Below the pieces are notes generated by a model. It searched no databases and had not been told where the DNA came from. It was given only the letters and a program-made list of their open reading frames with translations. A DNA stretch of 64,000 nucleotides from Nitrospira sp. (GTDB taxonomy: Bacteria; Nitrospirota; Nitrospiria; Nitrospirales; Nitrospiraceae), in assembly GCA_024760525.1 (NCBI GenBank), contig CP060499.1, forward strand, positions 434,001 through 498,000. The letters are read 5' to 3'. Shown in pieces: positions 39,952-48,849 of this stretch. The position numbers and the translations under genes were made by a program. Positions within the stretch are counted from its first letter, which is position 1. Every line of letters starts with the position of its first letter.

Positions 39952-40422
39952 ATGACATTTCACCTCACACTCGCAGAAGCTGATGACGCGGAGGCCATTG
40001 CGACGATGGTGGGGGAACTGTTGCATGAGATCATGGCCCTCGTGAGCGACAAGAGTTTTGATTTCGATGTTGCCGAAACTGTCGGTCGAGCCCGCTCTTG
40101 GATGGCGGAGGGACTGTACACCGTGTTGCTCGCGCGGGTGGCAGACAAGCCGATTGGAGTGCTTGCTCTCTATGAAAGTTATGCGCTGTACACCGGAGGT
40201 GTGTATGGAACGATCCCGGAATTCTATGTCCGGTCGGCGTACCGTTCGCAAGGGATCGGATCAGCATTACTCGCCGAAGCTCAAAGGGTTGGCCGGAAAC
40301 GAGGGTGGACACGTCTCGAAGTCACCACTCCTCCGTTACCGCACTTCGATCGGACGCTGAGCTTCTATCAACGGAACCACTTCACCCTCTCCGGTGGGCG
40401 CAAGTTGAAATTGGAGCTGTGA
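39952..40422 (+). CDS. GNAT-family N-acetyltransferase
   Basis: A 156-residue GNAT protein. Acetyl-CoA loop: RSAYRSQGIGSALLAEAQRV (the R/Q-x-x-G-x-G/A type). It starts with a typical AEADDAEAIATMVGEL and has a last strand-loop-strand FDRTLSFYQRNHF. The substrate is unknown. Its stop overlaps the start of the C39-like gene (TGATG), so the two are coupled and probably act together. Confidence 0.85.
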   Translation: MTFHLTLAEADDAEAIATMVGELLHEIMALVSDKSFDFDVAETVGRARSWMAEGLYTVLLARVADKPIGVLALYESYALYTGGVYGTIPEFYVRSAYRSQGIGSALLAEAQRVGRKRGWTRLEVTTPPLPHFDRTLSFYQRNHFTLSGGRKLKLEL

Positions 40423-40838
40423 TGAAGCCGGTGATTCAGCGGGAACAAACCGGCTGCGGCATCGCCGGTGTCGCGGCGCTCTCCGGCGTGAGTTATGGCG
40501 CCGCAAAGCGTGTGGCCAACCGGATGGGCATCTCTGCGGCCGACAGCCGCTTGTGGTCGGAGACGGCGTATGTGCGTCGGCTCCTCAAGTACTATCGGCG
40601 TCACGCGTCGTCAAGGACGCGGCCGTTCGTTTCCTGGGAAGCGCTGCCGAGTCGAGCGCTCTTGGCCATCAAGTGGCATCGGATGAAGGGGCGGACATAT
40701 TGGCATTGGGTGGTCTTTGTCCGAGATCCCGGCAGAGCCTACGTGCTGGATTCGAGTCCGACTCTCACACGCCATGTCCGGACGGATTTCGGCCGCATGA
40801 AACCGAAATGGTTTCTTGCAGTGAAGGAGTTTTCGTGA
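40422..40838 (+). CDS. C39-like (papain-fold) cysteine protein
   Basis: A 138-residue protein. A Cys in REQTGCGIAGVAALSG, a His in KGRTYWHWVVFVRDP and an Asp in YVLDSSP are placed as the catalytic triad of C39-like papain-fold proteins. It overlaps the GNAT gene by one base. By my recollection GNAT-C39 pairs and fusions occur elsewhere, possibly to modify and cut peptides. No signal peptide is visible, so cytosolic. Confidence 0.7.
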   Translation: MKPVIQREQTGCGIAGVAALSGVSYGAAKRVANRMGISAADSRLWSETAYVRRLLKYYRRHASSRTRPFVSWEALPSRALLAIKWHRMKGRTYWHWVVFVRDPGRAYVLDSSPTLTRHVRTDFGRMKPKWFLAVKEFS

Positions 40839-41087
40839 TTTCGTCCTATCCTTTCCGCTTCATTGCACGCAGATAGACTCCAATTCTGCATCGTCTCCCA
40901 AGAAAACCGGCCGACACGTTCAATGGATGGCGCATCGTTGGACTGGTCTGCCGATTGCGCGGCGGATGGGGCTGTCAATTTGGCGTGAAAATGTCGACAA
41001 GAACCGCTTTCACCGATACATTTTCACCCAGGCGTTCGGAAACGTCCCGGTTTGATATTCCAAGCGAATGAAGAGAGGAGCCCAGCC

Positions 41088-41609
41088 ATGATGCCAACTC
41101 AAACACTCACGGATGAACAGTTGAAGAATCACGCCATCAGCCAAGCCTTGGCGGGCGATACCGTTGGCGCACGACAAACCGTCGGTCGGATGGTCGACAG
41201 ACGGTATCTGCGGGAAGTCTGGCAAATGATGCTGTTCATCGAATCGGAACGCGGGGACGTGAAGGCCGTCAAAGACACGATCCTCTCATGCCCCGATCCG
41301 TCGTTGTTGGCAAGCCACTTCTATCTTGAGCTTCCTCAAGTCTTCGTCAAGGCCGGGGACCGATCAGGAGCCATCGCGATCGCGCAGGCCATGGGTCAGT
41401 ACGGCGTATTGCCGCTCATCGGAATTGCCGCCCACTTGGCTGAGGACGGTGATGCCGTCGGGGTGCGAGAGGCGCTCTCTTACATTGATGAAGATTTGAG
41501 AGCCCTGATTCTGTACAAGGTAAGCGCCTGTCAACCAAAGGGCGGGCGACTCGACGCATCGCGCACGGCGATGGACCAGAGTTCTCCTTCCGGTTCACTG
41601 GCCGCCTGA
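41088..41609 (+). CDS. Helical hypothetical protein
   Basis: The start at ATG 41088 has AGAGGAG upstream; the protein has 173 residues. Residues about 10-150 consist of short amphipathic helices (AISQALAGDTVGARQTVGR, QVFVKAGDRSGAIAIAQAMG), as in TPR-like or ARM-like repeats used for protein binding. The Gly/Ser/Asp-rich tail looks disordered. No signal peptide. Confidence 0.6.
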   Translation: MMPTQTLTDEQLKNHAISQALAGDTVGARQTVGRMVDRRYLREVWQMMLFIESERGDVKAVKDTILSCPDPSLLASHFYLELPQVFVKAGDRSGAIAIAQAMGQYGVLPLIGIAAHLAEDGDAVGVREALSYIDEDLRALILYKVSACQPKGGRLDASRTAMDQSSPSGSLAA

Positions 41610-41739
41610 CGATTGCCAGAACGAAATTCTCCCGTTCATATCTCTCTTGACTCTCGCCTCCTGCCTGCCTAGCCTGAGGGCGCTGCAACACGGTCAATGT
41701 TCGAGTTTCACGCTCTGGACGGCGAAGAGAGGTACTTCG

Positions 41740-41796
41740 ATGAATCCGATCAAAGCCCTGTGGGAAAAATCGTTCCAGCTCATCTCCCGTGGATGA
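41740..41796 (+). CDS. Possible 18-residue leader overlapping the recQ start
   Basis: An ATG at 41740 with GAGAGG before it opens an 18-residue frame (MNPIKALWEKSFQLISRG). Its stop lies inside the recQ coding start, eight bases past the first base of the GTG. Such an arrangement could couple recQ translation to the leader. No attenuation hairpin is seen. Confidence 0.3.
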   Translation: MNPIKALWEKSFQLISRG

Positions 41797-43633
41797 TCTG
41801 ACTCGACAGCTCAGCGATCGATTCGGTTTTGCGACGTTTCGGCCAGGCCAGGAGGAAGTCATTCGAGCGGTGTTGGCTGGGCGAGATGCGATGGCAGTCA
41901 TGCCGACCGGCCAGGGAAAGTCGCTCTGCTATCAATTACCGGCGACGCTCTTGCCCGGCCTGACGCTGGTGATTTCTCCGCTCATCGCGTTGATGCAGGA
42001 TCAAGTGACGGCCATGAAGCAGCGGAATATTGCTGCGGCGGCGTTTCACTCCGGCCTCACCGGATTTGAAAAGAACCGCGTGATGCAGGATCTCCAGCAG
42101 CGGCGGCTTCAGCTGCTCTATCTCGCGCCGGAACGGATGCAGCATGAGGGGTTTCTCCAACTGTTGCGTTCCCTCTGGGTGTCATTACTGGTGGTCGACG
42201 AAGCGCACTGCATTTCCCAATGGGGCCATGATTTCAGGCCCGATTATCTCAAGATCGGTCACTTACGCCGGCAACTCACACATCCTCCCTGTCTGGCGCT
42301 GACTGCTACGGCCACCAGTCGAGTGCAAACGGATCTCTGCCAACGGCTGTCGCTTCACGATCCGTTCCGATTGGTCGCAGGGTTTCGCCGGGCCAATCTC
42401 GCCTTGTCCGTCCACCTCTGTCAGTCACGGGGGGAAAAACTGACGACGCTGGAACGCTTGGTTCGCGAGACGGAGAAGGGCACGATCCTCGTCTATTGCG
42501 CCACCCGCAGGGCGGTAGAGGAGGTTGCGGCATGGCTGGGACAATCTCACCCTTCGGTCGGCTACTATCATGCCGGTCTTTCGGATGAGGAACGGCGACT
42601 CGTCCATGACGATTTTCGCCGGGGGAGGCTGAGGGTCTTGGCCGCGACGAATGCTTTCGGCATGGGCATCGATAAGTCGGACGTCCGATTGGTCGTCCAT
42701 TTCGACATTCCAGGAAGTGTGGAAGCCTATTATCAAGAGGTGGGGCGTGCCGGTCGCGACGGACGTCCCGCTGCCTGTGTGTTGCTGTTCCACGAGCGTG
42801 ATCTGGCCACGCAGGAGTACTTCATGGAGCAGGCGTCAAGAGATCCTGAAGGCGTTGAACGTGCCGGGCGAATGAGGACGCTCCTTCAAGAGATGCTGGG
42901 ATATGTATCGGTCTCGACCTGCCGGCAGCTCGCGATTCTTGAGTACTTCAGCGATGAAGCCGAGCTGGCCTTGGGTCCTTGCGGCCTGTGTGATCGGTGT
43001 GTCGCACCGGTGCGGCAACCGAGCCGGACGTTCTTCCACGATCCCGCCGTTTCCGAGAAGGCGATCTTGGAAACCGTGTCCTGGTGTATGGGGCGGTTCG
43101 GCATGAATCGAGTCGTCGACATTCTTCGTGGAAGCCGTTCGAAAGTGTTGCTGGCCTGCGGCGCAGAAGACTGTCCGACATATGGAACTTGTCGAGCGCA
43201 GACGAAGCCGTCTTTGACGGGCTTGGTGAAGGGCCTCATCGACTCAGGGTATCTTCAGGTCGAAGGCACGGAGTATCCCACTCTCGATGTGACGCGCAAT
43301 GGGCGAGAGGTTCTGCAAGGGTTTCGCACCGTGACTTTCACACAGGGAGAGGAACATCATTCCGATTTATCGGTGAAGAAGCCGAATCGCGTGCATGTCG
43401 CCTCTCTACCGCCGGATCCACAGCTCTTCGAACGGCTCAGACAGCTCCGCACCGAACTTGCCGAGGAAGAGGGCGTTGCACCGTTTCTCATTTTTCACGA
43501 CAAAACGTTGAAAGCGATTGCCGGTTCCAAGCCCGTGACGCATGCCGCCTTGCTGGAGATTCCCGGCATCGGCGACGCGAAGGCCGAACGGTATGGCCGG
43601 CGAGTGTTGAATGTGGTCAACGGCGATCAATGA
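41789..43633 (+). CDS. recQ: ATP-dependent DNA helicase RecQ
   Basis: A 614-residue superfamily-2 helicase that unwinds 3'-tailed and forked DNA in repair. Motifs: VMPTGQGKSLCYQLP (Walker A, Lys44), LVVDEAHCISQWGHDF (DEAH plus the aromatic loop), ATNAFGMGIDKSDVR, and QEVGRAGRDGRPA. The RQC zinc site is seen as CRQLAILEYF, CGLCDRC. An HRDC domain covers about 520-600 (IPGIGDAKAERYGRRVL). Start is GTG 41789; no better start exists in the frame. Confidence 0.95.
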   Translation: MDDLTRQLSDRFGFATFRPGQEEVIRAVLAGRDAMAVMPTGQGKSLCYQLPATLLPGLTLVISPLIALMQDQVTAMKQRNIAAAAFHSGLTGFEKNRVMQDLQQRRLQLLYLAPERMQHEGFLQLLRSLWVSLLVVDEAHCISQWGHDFRPDYLKIGHLRRQLTHPPCLALTATATSRVQTDLCQRLSLHDPFRLVAGFRRANLALSVHLCQSRGEKLTTLERLVRETEKGTILVYCATRRAVEEVAAWLGQSHPSVGYYHAGLSDEERRLVHDDFRRGRLRVLAATNAFGMGIDKSDVRLVVHFDIPGSVEAYYQEVGRAGRDGRPAACVLLFHERDLATQEYFMEQASRDPEGVERAGRMRTLLQEMLGYVSVSTCRQLAILEYFSDEAELALGPCGLCDRCVAPVRQPSRTFFHDPAVSEKAILETVSWCMGRFGMNRVVDILRGSRSKVLLACGAEDCPTYGTCRAQTKPSLTGLVKGLIDSGYLQVEGTEYPTLDVTRNGREVLQGFRTVTFTQGEEHHSDLSVKKPNRVHVASLPPDPQLFERLRQLRTELAEEEGVAPFLIFHDKTLKAIAGSKPVTHAALLEIPGIGDAKAERYGRRVLNVVNGDQ

Positions 43634-43739
43634 CCATCAAGGATCGGCTGTCGGCTCTCGGTCTCGCGTGCAACCTGCCTTGCCCGCGTGGGTCTTGGTG
43701 GACCACCTGCTTTAGGTCGACAAGTCGTTCGATTACTCA

Positions 43740-43961
43740 TTACGCCGCCCGTGCCGATTGAACTGCCGTTTGCGCCAAACGTGTTGCGAGCCGCTCGGCT
43801 CTCCGGGCGCGCCGAACCATCCGGTGATGTTGGATCACTGGATCGACGATATTGCCGCACGTGACACACCGGTGTGCCCGCATCCACATCGGCAGATAGC
43901 TTTCTTGCATGTCCAGTAGATGATCCACGATCATCAGCCCGCAGCACCTTGTGCATTTCAT
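43740..43961 (-). CDS. Small four-cysteine zinc-ribbon-like protein
   Basis: A 73-residue protein from ATG 43961 with a strong ribosome site (AAGGAGGGAG). MKCTRCCG at the start and HRCVTCGN 31 residues on form two CxxC knuckles. The rest is a basic helix (RMVRRARRAERLATRL). Probably a nucleic-acid- or protein-binding module. It is convergent with recQ. Confidence 0.7.
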   Translation of the reverse strand: MKCTRCCGLMIVDHLLDMQESYLPMWMRAHRCVTCGNIVDPVIQHHRMVRRARRAERLATRLAQTAVQSARAA

Positions 43962-44405
43962 GGGAACTCCCTCCTTGCTGAATCGTTGAGAACCGGTGCG
44001 CCTACCCGCGATCCATGCCTTCATCTGCTCAGGAAATAAGCAATGCTGGTGCCAGAGTAAGGCACAGCTTCACGAGCCATTTCGCTTCCATCGTTCCGTT
44101 ATGCCTCGCGGCCTTCCAGCAGGCTCCAGTAGGGACTTGCAGACCAGTTTGTGGAGCTCGCTTTCTGTTCTACGCATGAGTTCCAGGAATGGATTTCAAT
44201 CGCGGATGGTATCTCGAGCGATACGCACGGAGGGACAAAACGATACAGCTATCACGCTTCGCGGAAGGCAACACCGATTCTACGTGTATTCCGGCCACTG
44301 TCCGGCAACGAAGTTTTATGGTTGGAGCCACCCATCGGAAGATGCTAATGATATGAACCGGCACGGGGGAGTCATGTGCTTCACAGCCGACAGAGGAGAT
44401 CAGTT
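43962..44405. other. Stretch without a recognised gene upstream of the tyrosinase pair
   Basis: Both strands hold short open frames that are erratic in composition. No ribosome site precedes them. The promoter of the caddie-tyrosinase operon should lie here; AGAGGAGATCAG immediately precedes the next start. Confidence 0.45.
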
Positions 44406-44783
44406 ATGGCTAAGCGACGCGACATAGAGCGACCCACTACCAAATCGATTCACTCCTATGTGGCCAAGAATGCCGGCCGCGTGAAGCAGACGCAGCAGTT
44501 GCCTCACCACAGGGCTGAATCCGTGCGGACGGCTGAGTATCGAGGACATCACATCGTTGTGAAGACACGATATGCCATCGAAGTGGATGGACGGCCGGTG
44601 ATGGGGCATTTGGGGGTAACCAATGACGGCCATGTTCACTATCACCCGGTGCCCAATCTGTCATTCGCTTCGGCGGTTGACATGGTGAAAGCCATTATCG
44701 CTGTGTTCCCACACCGCTTCCCAAAGAAGGCCAGGCTCAAGAAGCAAGGCGGCATGCATGGTGCGAAACACGCTCACCGCTAG
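44406..44783 (+). CDS. Tyrosinase caddie-like (MelC1-like) protein
   Basis: A 125-residue protein starting behind AGAGGAGATC. Residues about 45-105 read YRGHHIVVKTRYAIEVDGRP, then VTNDGHVHYHPVPN and SFASAVDMVKAIIAVFP. The combination of a strand, xxIDGRP-like turn, DG-H-Y and a closing helix is that of the Streptomyces tyrosinase cofactor MelC1, which carries copper to tyrosinase. The tyrosinase follows 9 bp later. There is no signal peptide, unlike the Streptomyces caddie. The N-terminal 40 residues are basic. Confidence 0.6.
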   Translation: MAKRRDIERPTTKSIHSYVAKNAGRVKQTQQLPHHRAESVRTAEYRGHHIVVKTRYAIEVDGRPVMGHLGVTNDGHVHYHPVPNLSFASAVDMVKAIIAVFPHRFPKKARLKKQGGMHGAKHAHR

Positions 44784-44792
44784 GAGGTTACG

Positions 44793-45749
44793 ATGGCTGT
44801 CACGCGACCGAATCTGTTGACGAATGCCGTGGCCAGACAACAGTACGCGCGAGGGGTCAATCTTCTGAAACAAGAGTTTCCCGGACCGACAACCTCGAGT
44901 CTGGGTATTCCCGGCCGGTCGACGCCTGTGAGCACATACGACCTCTTTGTGGTGTGGCATCACACGGCCATGATGACGATGACGCCGTCGGACCAGGGGG
45001 ACCGCAATGCCGCTCACCGCGGCCCCGTGTTTTTCCCCTGGCATCGCTTCATGCTGATGCAGCTGGAGCTCAATCTTCAACGGGTGTTGAACGACGCGAC
45101 GTTCGGTTTGCCCTACTGGGATTGGGCCACCGATGGACAGCGCACGGCAGCGCAGCAGCGACGATCACGAGTTTGGCGAGCCAGTGCAATGGGAGGGACG
45201 GGTACTCCCGTGCGGACCGGACCCTTCCGGTTTAGGTCCGGGAACCCTACCAGTTTTCGCGTGCGAATCGAAGCGGATGAAAACGGACAGCTGGCGCAGA
45301 GCAATCGGGGATTGTCTCGCGCGCTGGGCTCGTTTATTCAAACTCTACCCGACAAAACCGACACGGAAGGTGTGCTCGCGTTGACGCCATATGACACGCC
45401 AAATTGGGACACCACCTCGGCGGGGTTCCGTAATCGGTCTGAAGGATGGGCACCGCCCGATGCGCCGGCTTTGCATAATCGCGTACACGTGTGGGTCGGC
45501 GGAGACATGCTGCCGTCTACCTCGCCCAATGACCCGGTCTTCTACATGAATCACTGCAATATCGATCGTCTGTGGGAGGCCTGGCTGACTGAGCATGGAC
45601 GAACGTACCGTCCACTCCAGAGCGCACCGGCCTTCTTACAAGGACATCGGATCAACGATGAGATGTCTTCGTTAATCTCGGCACCGATGACACCGGCCGA
45701 CATGCTCGATGTACGGTCTATTTATGTCTATGACTCGATTGAAGTGTAG
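44793..45749 (+). CDS. Tyrosinase (type-3 copper oxidase)
   Basis: A 318-residue protein with both copper sites. CuA: His56/57 in VVWHHTAMM, His75 in AAHRGPVFF and His84 in PWHRFML. CuB: HNRVHVW near residues 228-232 and FYMNHCNIDRLW near 252. The enzyme would hydroxylate phenols to diphenols and quinones. No signal peptide, so it acts in the cytosol, as many bacterial tyrosinases with a caddie do before export. The caddie-like gene lies just upstream and overlaps in regulation. Confidence 0.9.
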   Translation: MAVTRPNLLTNAVARQQYARGVNLLKQEFPGPTTSSLGIPGRSTPVSTYDLFVVWHHTAMMTMTPSDQGDRNAAHRGPVFFPWHRFMLMQLELNLQRVLNDATFGLPYWDWATDGQRTAAQQRRSRVWRASAMGGTGTPVRTGPFRFRSGNPTSFRVRIEADENGQLAQSNRGLSRALGSFIQTLPDKTDTEGVLALTPYDTPNWDTTSAGFRNRSEGWAPPDAPALHNRVHVWVGGDMLPSTSPNDPVFYMNHCNIDRLWEAWLTEHGRTYRPLQSAPAFLQGHRINDEMSSLISAPMTPADMLDVRSIYVYDSIEV

Positions 45750-45911
45750 TGGGAAGCACAGCACTCTACCGCGATTCTTTTATGGAGCGGCACTCTTAGC
45801 TAAGGAGGCCTCGTGTCTATCAGATAGTCAGCCCATTCTCTGTCGGACTGTCACGTATCATCTCCTTTGAGTTGACAAGCCTCCGACCCACCGTCGAGAA
45901 TCCCTTTCAGG

Positions 45912-47156
45912 ATGTCATCGAAAGAAATTCCAATCGCCAGTCAACCAGTGGTGCCCGCGGCTCAAGGGGACGAGGAACCGACATTTCCGCCCTACGGCGG
46001 GCCGGCGTTCTTGTCGTACGGGTTCCGGCCCTTCTTTCTGGGTGCGGCGCTGTTTGCCGGCCTCGCTGTTCTGGCCTGGGTCGCTCTGTTCGCGGGCCGG
46101 GTGCAAGTGGATTTTCTCTATCCTCCACGCGAATGGCACGTCCACGAGATGCTGTTCGGCTATCTGCCGGCGTTGATCGCGGGATTTTTGTTGACGGCTA
46201 TGCCCAACTGGACCGACCGTATGCCGCTCAGGGGCGTGCCGTTGCTCATGCTGTTCCTGCTGTGGCTGGGAGGGCGACTGCTGATCGCGTTCCCGTGGGT
46301 GAGCGCGTCTATCGCTGCGGCTGTCGACGGAGCCTTTCTGGTCGCGCTGGCCGCCTATGTGTGGCGGGAGATTCTCGCCGCGCGAACGTGGGATCGCGCG
46401 CCGATCGGGGTGTTGGTGAGTTTCTATGCCTGTGCCAATATCCTCTTCCACCTATCGGCATTGCGCGCCGCGCCCACGGATCTTCCTGAGCGTCTCGCCC
46501 TGTCGGTCATGACGCTGATGTTGACGATCATCGGCGGACGTCTCACGCCCACCTTCACGCGCGAGTTCTTGAGTGAACGCAACATAACCGAGCTGCCGGA
46601 GGCGTTTACTCCGGCGGATGGGATTGCGATCGCCCTGGTGCTCGCGGGTGCCGTCACCTGGATTATTCAGCCGGAGAGCCTCTTGGCGGGAGTCATGCTC
46701 ATCGTGGCTGGGATGGCGAATCTGGGTCGATTGCTGCGCTGGACCGGGTGGAAGACCTGGCCAGAGCCATTGGTGTTGATTCTCCACGTAGGCTACGGAT
46801 GGGTGGGACTGTTTTTGGTAGTCCTTGGCGCATCGATTCTGGGGCTTGGGTTGTCAACTGCCAACGCGGTCCATCTTCTCACCACCGGGGCGATGGGCAC
46901 GATGACGTTGGCAGTGATGACTCGAGCCAGTCTTGGCCACACGGGACGACCACGACATGCCGATCGGCTTACCGTCGCGATCTACCTGTTGGTCAATATC
47001 GGGGCCTTACTCCGAATCTTAGCTCCGAACCCCGACACGCCTACGGCGCTGACCCATGCGATGATGGGTTTGTCGGCGCTTAGCTGGGGTGGAGCATATC
47101 TTTTCTTTGCCCTTCATTATGGCCCCTTCCTTGTCCGGCCGAGCCTGGATGAGTAG
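45912..47156 (+). CDS. NnrS-family membrane protein
   Basis: A 414-residue integral membrane protein with about twelve helices, matching NnrS: the N-terminal FLSYGFRPFFLGAALFAGL, REWHVHEMLFGYLPALIAGFLLTAMPNWT and LTIIGGRLTPTFTREFL are typical. NnrS binds heme/copper and helps against nitrosative stress. It stands alone, in a transcription unit of its own. Such a protein is expected in an organism making nitric oxide from nitrite. Confidence 0.92.
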   Translation: MSSKEIPIASQPVVPAAQGDEEPTFPPYGGPAFLSYGFRPFFLGAALFAGLAVLAWVALFAGRVQVDFLYPPREWHVHEMLFGYLPALIAGFLLTAMPNWTDRMPLRGVPLLMLFLLWLGGRLLIAFPWVSASIAAAVDGAFLVALAAYVWREILAARTWDRAPIGVLVSFYACANILFHLSALRAAPTDLPERLALSVMTLMLTIIGGRLTPTFTREFLSERNITELPEAFTPADGIAIALVLAGAVTWIIQPESLLAGVMLIVAGMANLGRLLRWTGWKTWPEPLVLILHVGYGWVGLFLVVLGASILGLGLSTANAVHLLTTGAMGTMTLAVMTRASLGHTGRPRHADRLTVAIYLLVNIGALLRILAPNPDTPTALTHAMMGLSALSWGGAYLFFALHYGPFLVRPSLDE

Positions 47157-47456
47157 AGGTTGCACGTGGACATCGCTTGGCGGTCTTCGGACAGAGTTTT
47201 CAGATCAAACAAGTGGCGTCCCATTGACCTGTGCGGTATCATAGGCATGCGTAATAGCGTTGGACATGCTTGAATGCCTGTCTCATGAAGGGGCGAGGAG
47301 TACAGTGGTATGTACGTCGAGCCTCGGAGCGAAGTGAGAACGCGGTCAGAAGTCTTTTTTAACATCCGACTGAAAGGGGGCGACCGGTTTCGACGGGGAT
47401 ACTGAGGTCACTGTCGCATGTCGAGCTCTCGGGGACTCGTAACCCTCCGGGAAAAT

Positions 47457-47492
47457 GCAACTGCCAATCAAGAACTGGCACTCGCAGCCTAA
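47457..47492 (+). other. tmRNA tag-peptide reading frame
   Basis: The resume codon is read as GCA at 47457; the frame gives ATANQELALAA and stops at TAA (47490-47492). The stop sits in a hairpin (GCCTAATTTAGGC), as usual. ALAA at the end is the typical degron. The start of the tag is inferred from length. Confidence 0.8.
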
Positions 47493-47711
47493 TTTAGGCT
47501 GAGACGTCGTTCCATCTGAGGCCCGCGGGGGTGGAATGGCGCGATGCAGCGGGCTGGTCCCAAGCCGGTGCTCAGCGGCCGAGGATAAGAACTTTCTGGG
47601 CTAGCGGCTGTTCTAAGCTTGCCGATAGGCGTGGATGGCTGCGAAACTTAAATTGTCGGCTACACATGTAGACGCAGTGCACTGACGATCTTCGGACAGG
47701 GGTTCAACTCC

Positions 47712-47725
47712 CCTCGCCTCCACCA
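47712..47725 (+). repeat. Attachment-site copy at the 3' end of ssrA
   Basis: CCTCGCCTCCACCA, the last 14 bases of ssrA, is repeated exactly at 55252-55265. Such direct repeats mark island insertion at tmRNA genes. Confidence 0.7.
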
Positions 47726-48133
47726 CCATGGTTGATCAGGCTTGCCCCGGTCAACAAGCGGTCAAATGTCCCGGTTGCCGTGAAGCGGTAGCCGGGCTTC
47801 CCGCCTTCCAGTATCGGCTCACACAGAATATGCCCATCCAGGAGTTTTCTGATCATCTGGCGGGTCAAAGAGATGTGTCGTCCCAATAACGATGGGAGCT
47901 GGCCCAGTTCTTCTCGTAATCGCCTGGTAATCCGCTTTTCATCCAGAGAGACGGTGTTGGCCAGCTCTTGAAGATGCTCAAGATCCTTGGTCAGAGCCAG
48001 CTTACGTTCCTCCTCGCGATGAAGCAATTGTATGATGCTCGGCGTTCCCTGACCGCTTGCAATCAATTCCACCAGGTGATGAAGCCGGATTTCAATCAGA
48101 GACAGTTCTCTGAGTAGGGTGGTATGCCGACAG
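47726..48133 (-). pseudogene. C-terminal remnant of a recombinase-like integrase
   Basis: The minus-strand frame is open from about 48133 to 47704, where it runs into the ssrA end. It encodes LLHREEERKLALTKDLEHLQ, LREELGQLPSLLGRHI and RQMIRKLLDGHILCEP, ending GYRFTATGTFDRLLTG. I recall such a tail in the C-terminal part of large serine recombinases, but no catalytic domain is present. A second, more broken copy lies at 55.4-55.95 kb in the same orientation. No start codon with ribosome site is present, so it is a remnant. Confidence 0.65.
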
Positions 48134-48278
48134 GGAATCGGTCTCGGATCCTACGCTGTAGCATCTGTTCCACAACCTAATCTACCCAAATAGTAGAAAC
48201 GTTATATATAGAACAATCCCCACCCCAACTAAATACATGAGGATAACGTGTTCAGTACGCATCTCCCATCCTACTATC

Positions 48279-48314
48279 AAAAAGAAAGCCCCGTCCTCTT
48301 TCGAGGGCGGAGCT
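48279..48314 (-). terminator. Rho-independent terminator downstream of the 48472 gene
   Basis: In minus-strand reading: AGCTCCGCCCTC, loop GAAA, GAGGACGGGGCT then TTCTTTTT. It is the best terminator downstream of the 48472-48786 gene, 158 bp past its stop. A further hairpin (GGGTAGCGGAAACGCTACC) lies between. A matching terminator is found at 62312. Confidence 0.7.
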
Positions 48315-48471
48315 TAGTGTGAACAGCGCAGTTTTTATATTCTGTGCCCGGTAGCGTTTCCGCTACCCGTTCAAAATATTTCCACTGCGTTGGTCTAGTG
48401 TCATGCTATCGGTTCCATAACCAGCCTGGTACTGGGAGAGAACCTTGCCTTCGGCTCATGCCATAAACCCA

Positions 48472-48786
48472 TCACTGCACACGCTGCAAGGTCGTCGTAT
48501 GGCCTTGATCTGTTACATAGGCTTTGACCATGTCCCCCGGCCTCACCGTGTCCAACTTCGTACTCTTATCCACATGAATCCTGTAGCTTTTGCCGTCATC
48601 CTCTTTGATGGAGTAGTACTCGCCGTCTATATTCATTAATGTGCCCTTGATCGTGTCTTTCGTCAGACGCTCCTTGAGCGTAGGGGAGGCTTCTCTTTCG
48701 GCCATGGGATCCGCTGCATAGGTCACACCCATTCCAGAGCCCAACAGTCCAACCGCAAGCATCAATAAGATCTTGTTCGTTTTCAT
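48472..48786 (-). CDS. Small secreted protein, copy 1 of a three-copy family
   Basis: A 104-residue protein with a signal peptide (KILLMLAVGLLGSGMGVTYA). The mature part has IKGTLMNIDGEYYSIKEDDG, HVDKSTKLDTVRPGDMVKAY and ends DQGHTTTLQRVQ. This is a small beta-rich fold like DUF-type periplasmic proteins, with no known function. A close relative (about 75 percent identical by eye) lies at 62507-62818, and a fragment at 57252. The downstream region is also shared. Confidence 0.75.
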   Translation of the reverse strand: MKTNKILLMLAVGLLGSGMGVTYAADPMAEREASPTLKERLTKDTIKGTLMNIDGEYYSIKEDDGKSYRIHVDKSTKLDTVRPGDMVKAYVTDQGHTTTLQRVQ

Positions 48787-48849
48787 ACAGCCTCCATAAA
48801 ATGTGCATCCTGAGTATGAGTGGAGCAGGTTACGGGTGCTGCACCATGC

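Larger units (their letters stand above)
47376..47725 (+). ncRNA. ssrA: Transfer-messenger RNA (tmRNA)
   Basis: The 5' end GGGGGCGACCGGTTTCGACG and the 3' end with T-arm GGTTCAACTCCCC then CGCCTCCACCA are the tmRNA hallmarks. The two acceptor ends pair (GGGGGCG with CGCCTCC, one G-U). The tRNA-like part and mRNA-like tag region are complete. The length of about 350 bases is usual. tmRNA frees stalled ribosomes and tags their products for degradation. Its 3' end is a common integration site for genomic islands, which fits what follows. Confidence 0.97.

Noticed and set aside
40927..41055. A 42-residue frame with an HTH-like RRMGLSIWRENV
   Set aside because: Too short, no ribosome site and no clear domain.
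42997..43761. A 254-codon plus-strand frame overlapping recQ
   Set aside because: recQ motifs lie in the other frame; this frame has Arg/Ser/Cys-rich shadow composition.
43996..44427. A 143-codon plus-strand frame before the caddie gene
   Set aside because: Overlaps the start of a better-supported gene and has shadow composition.
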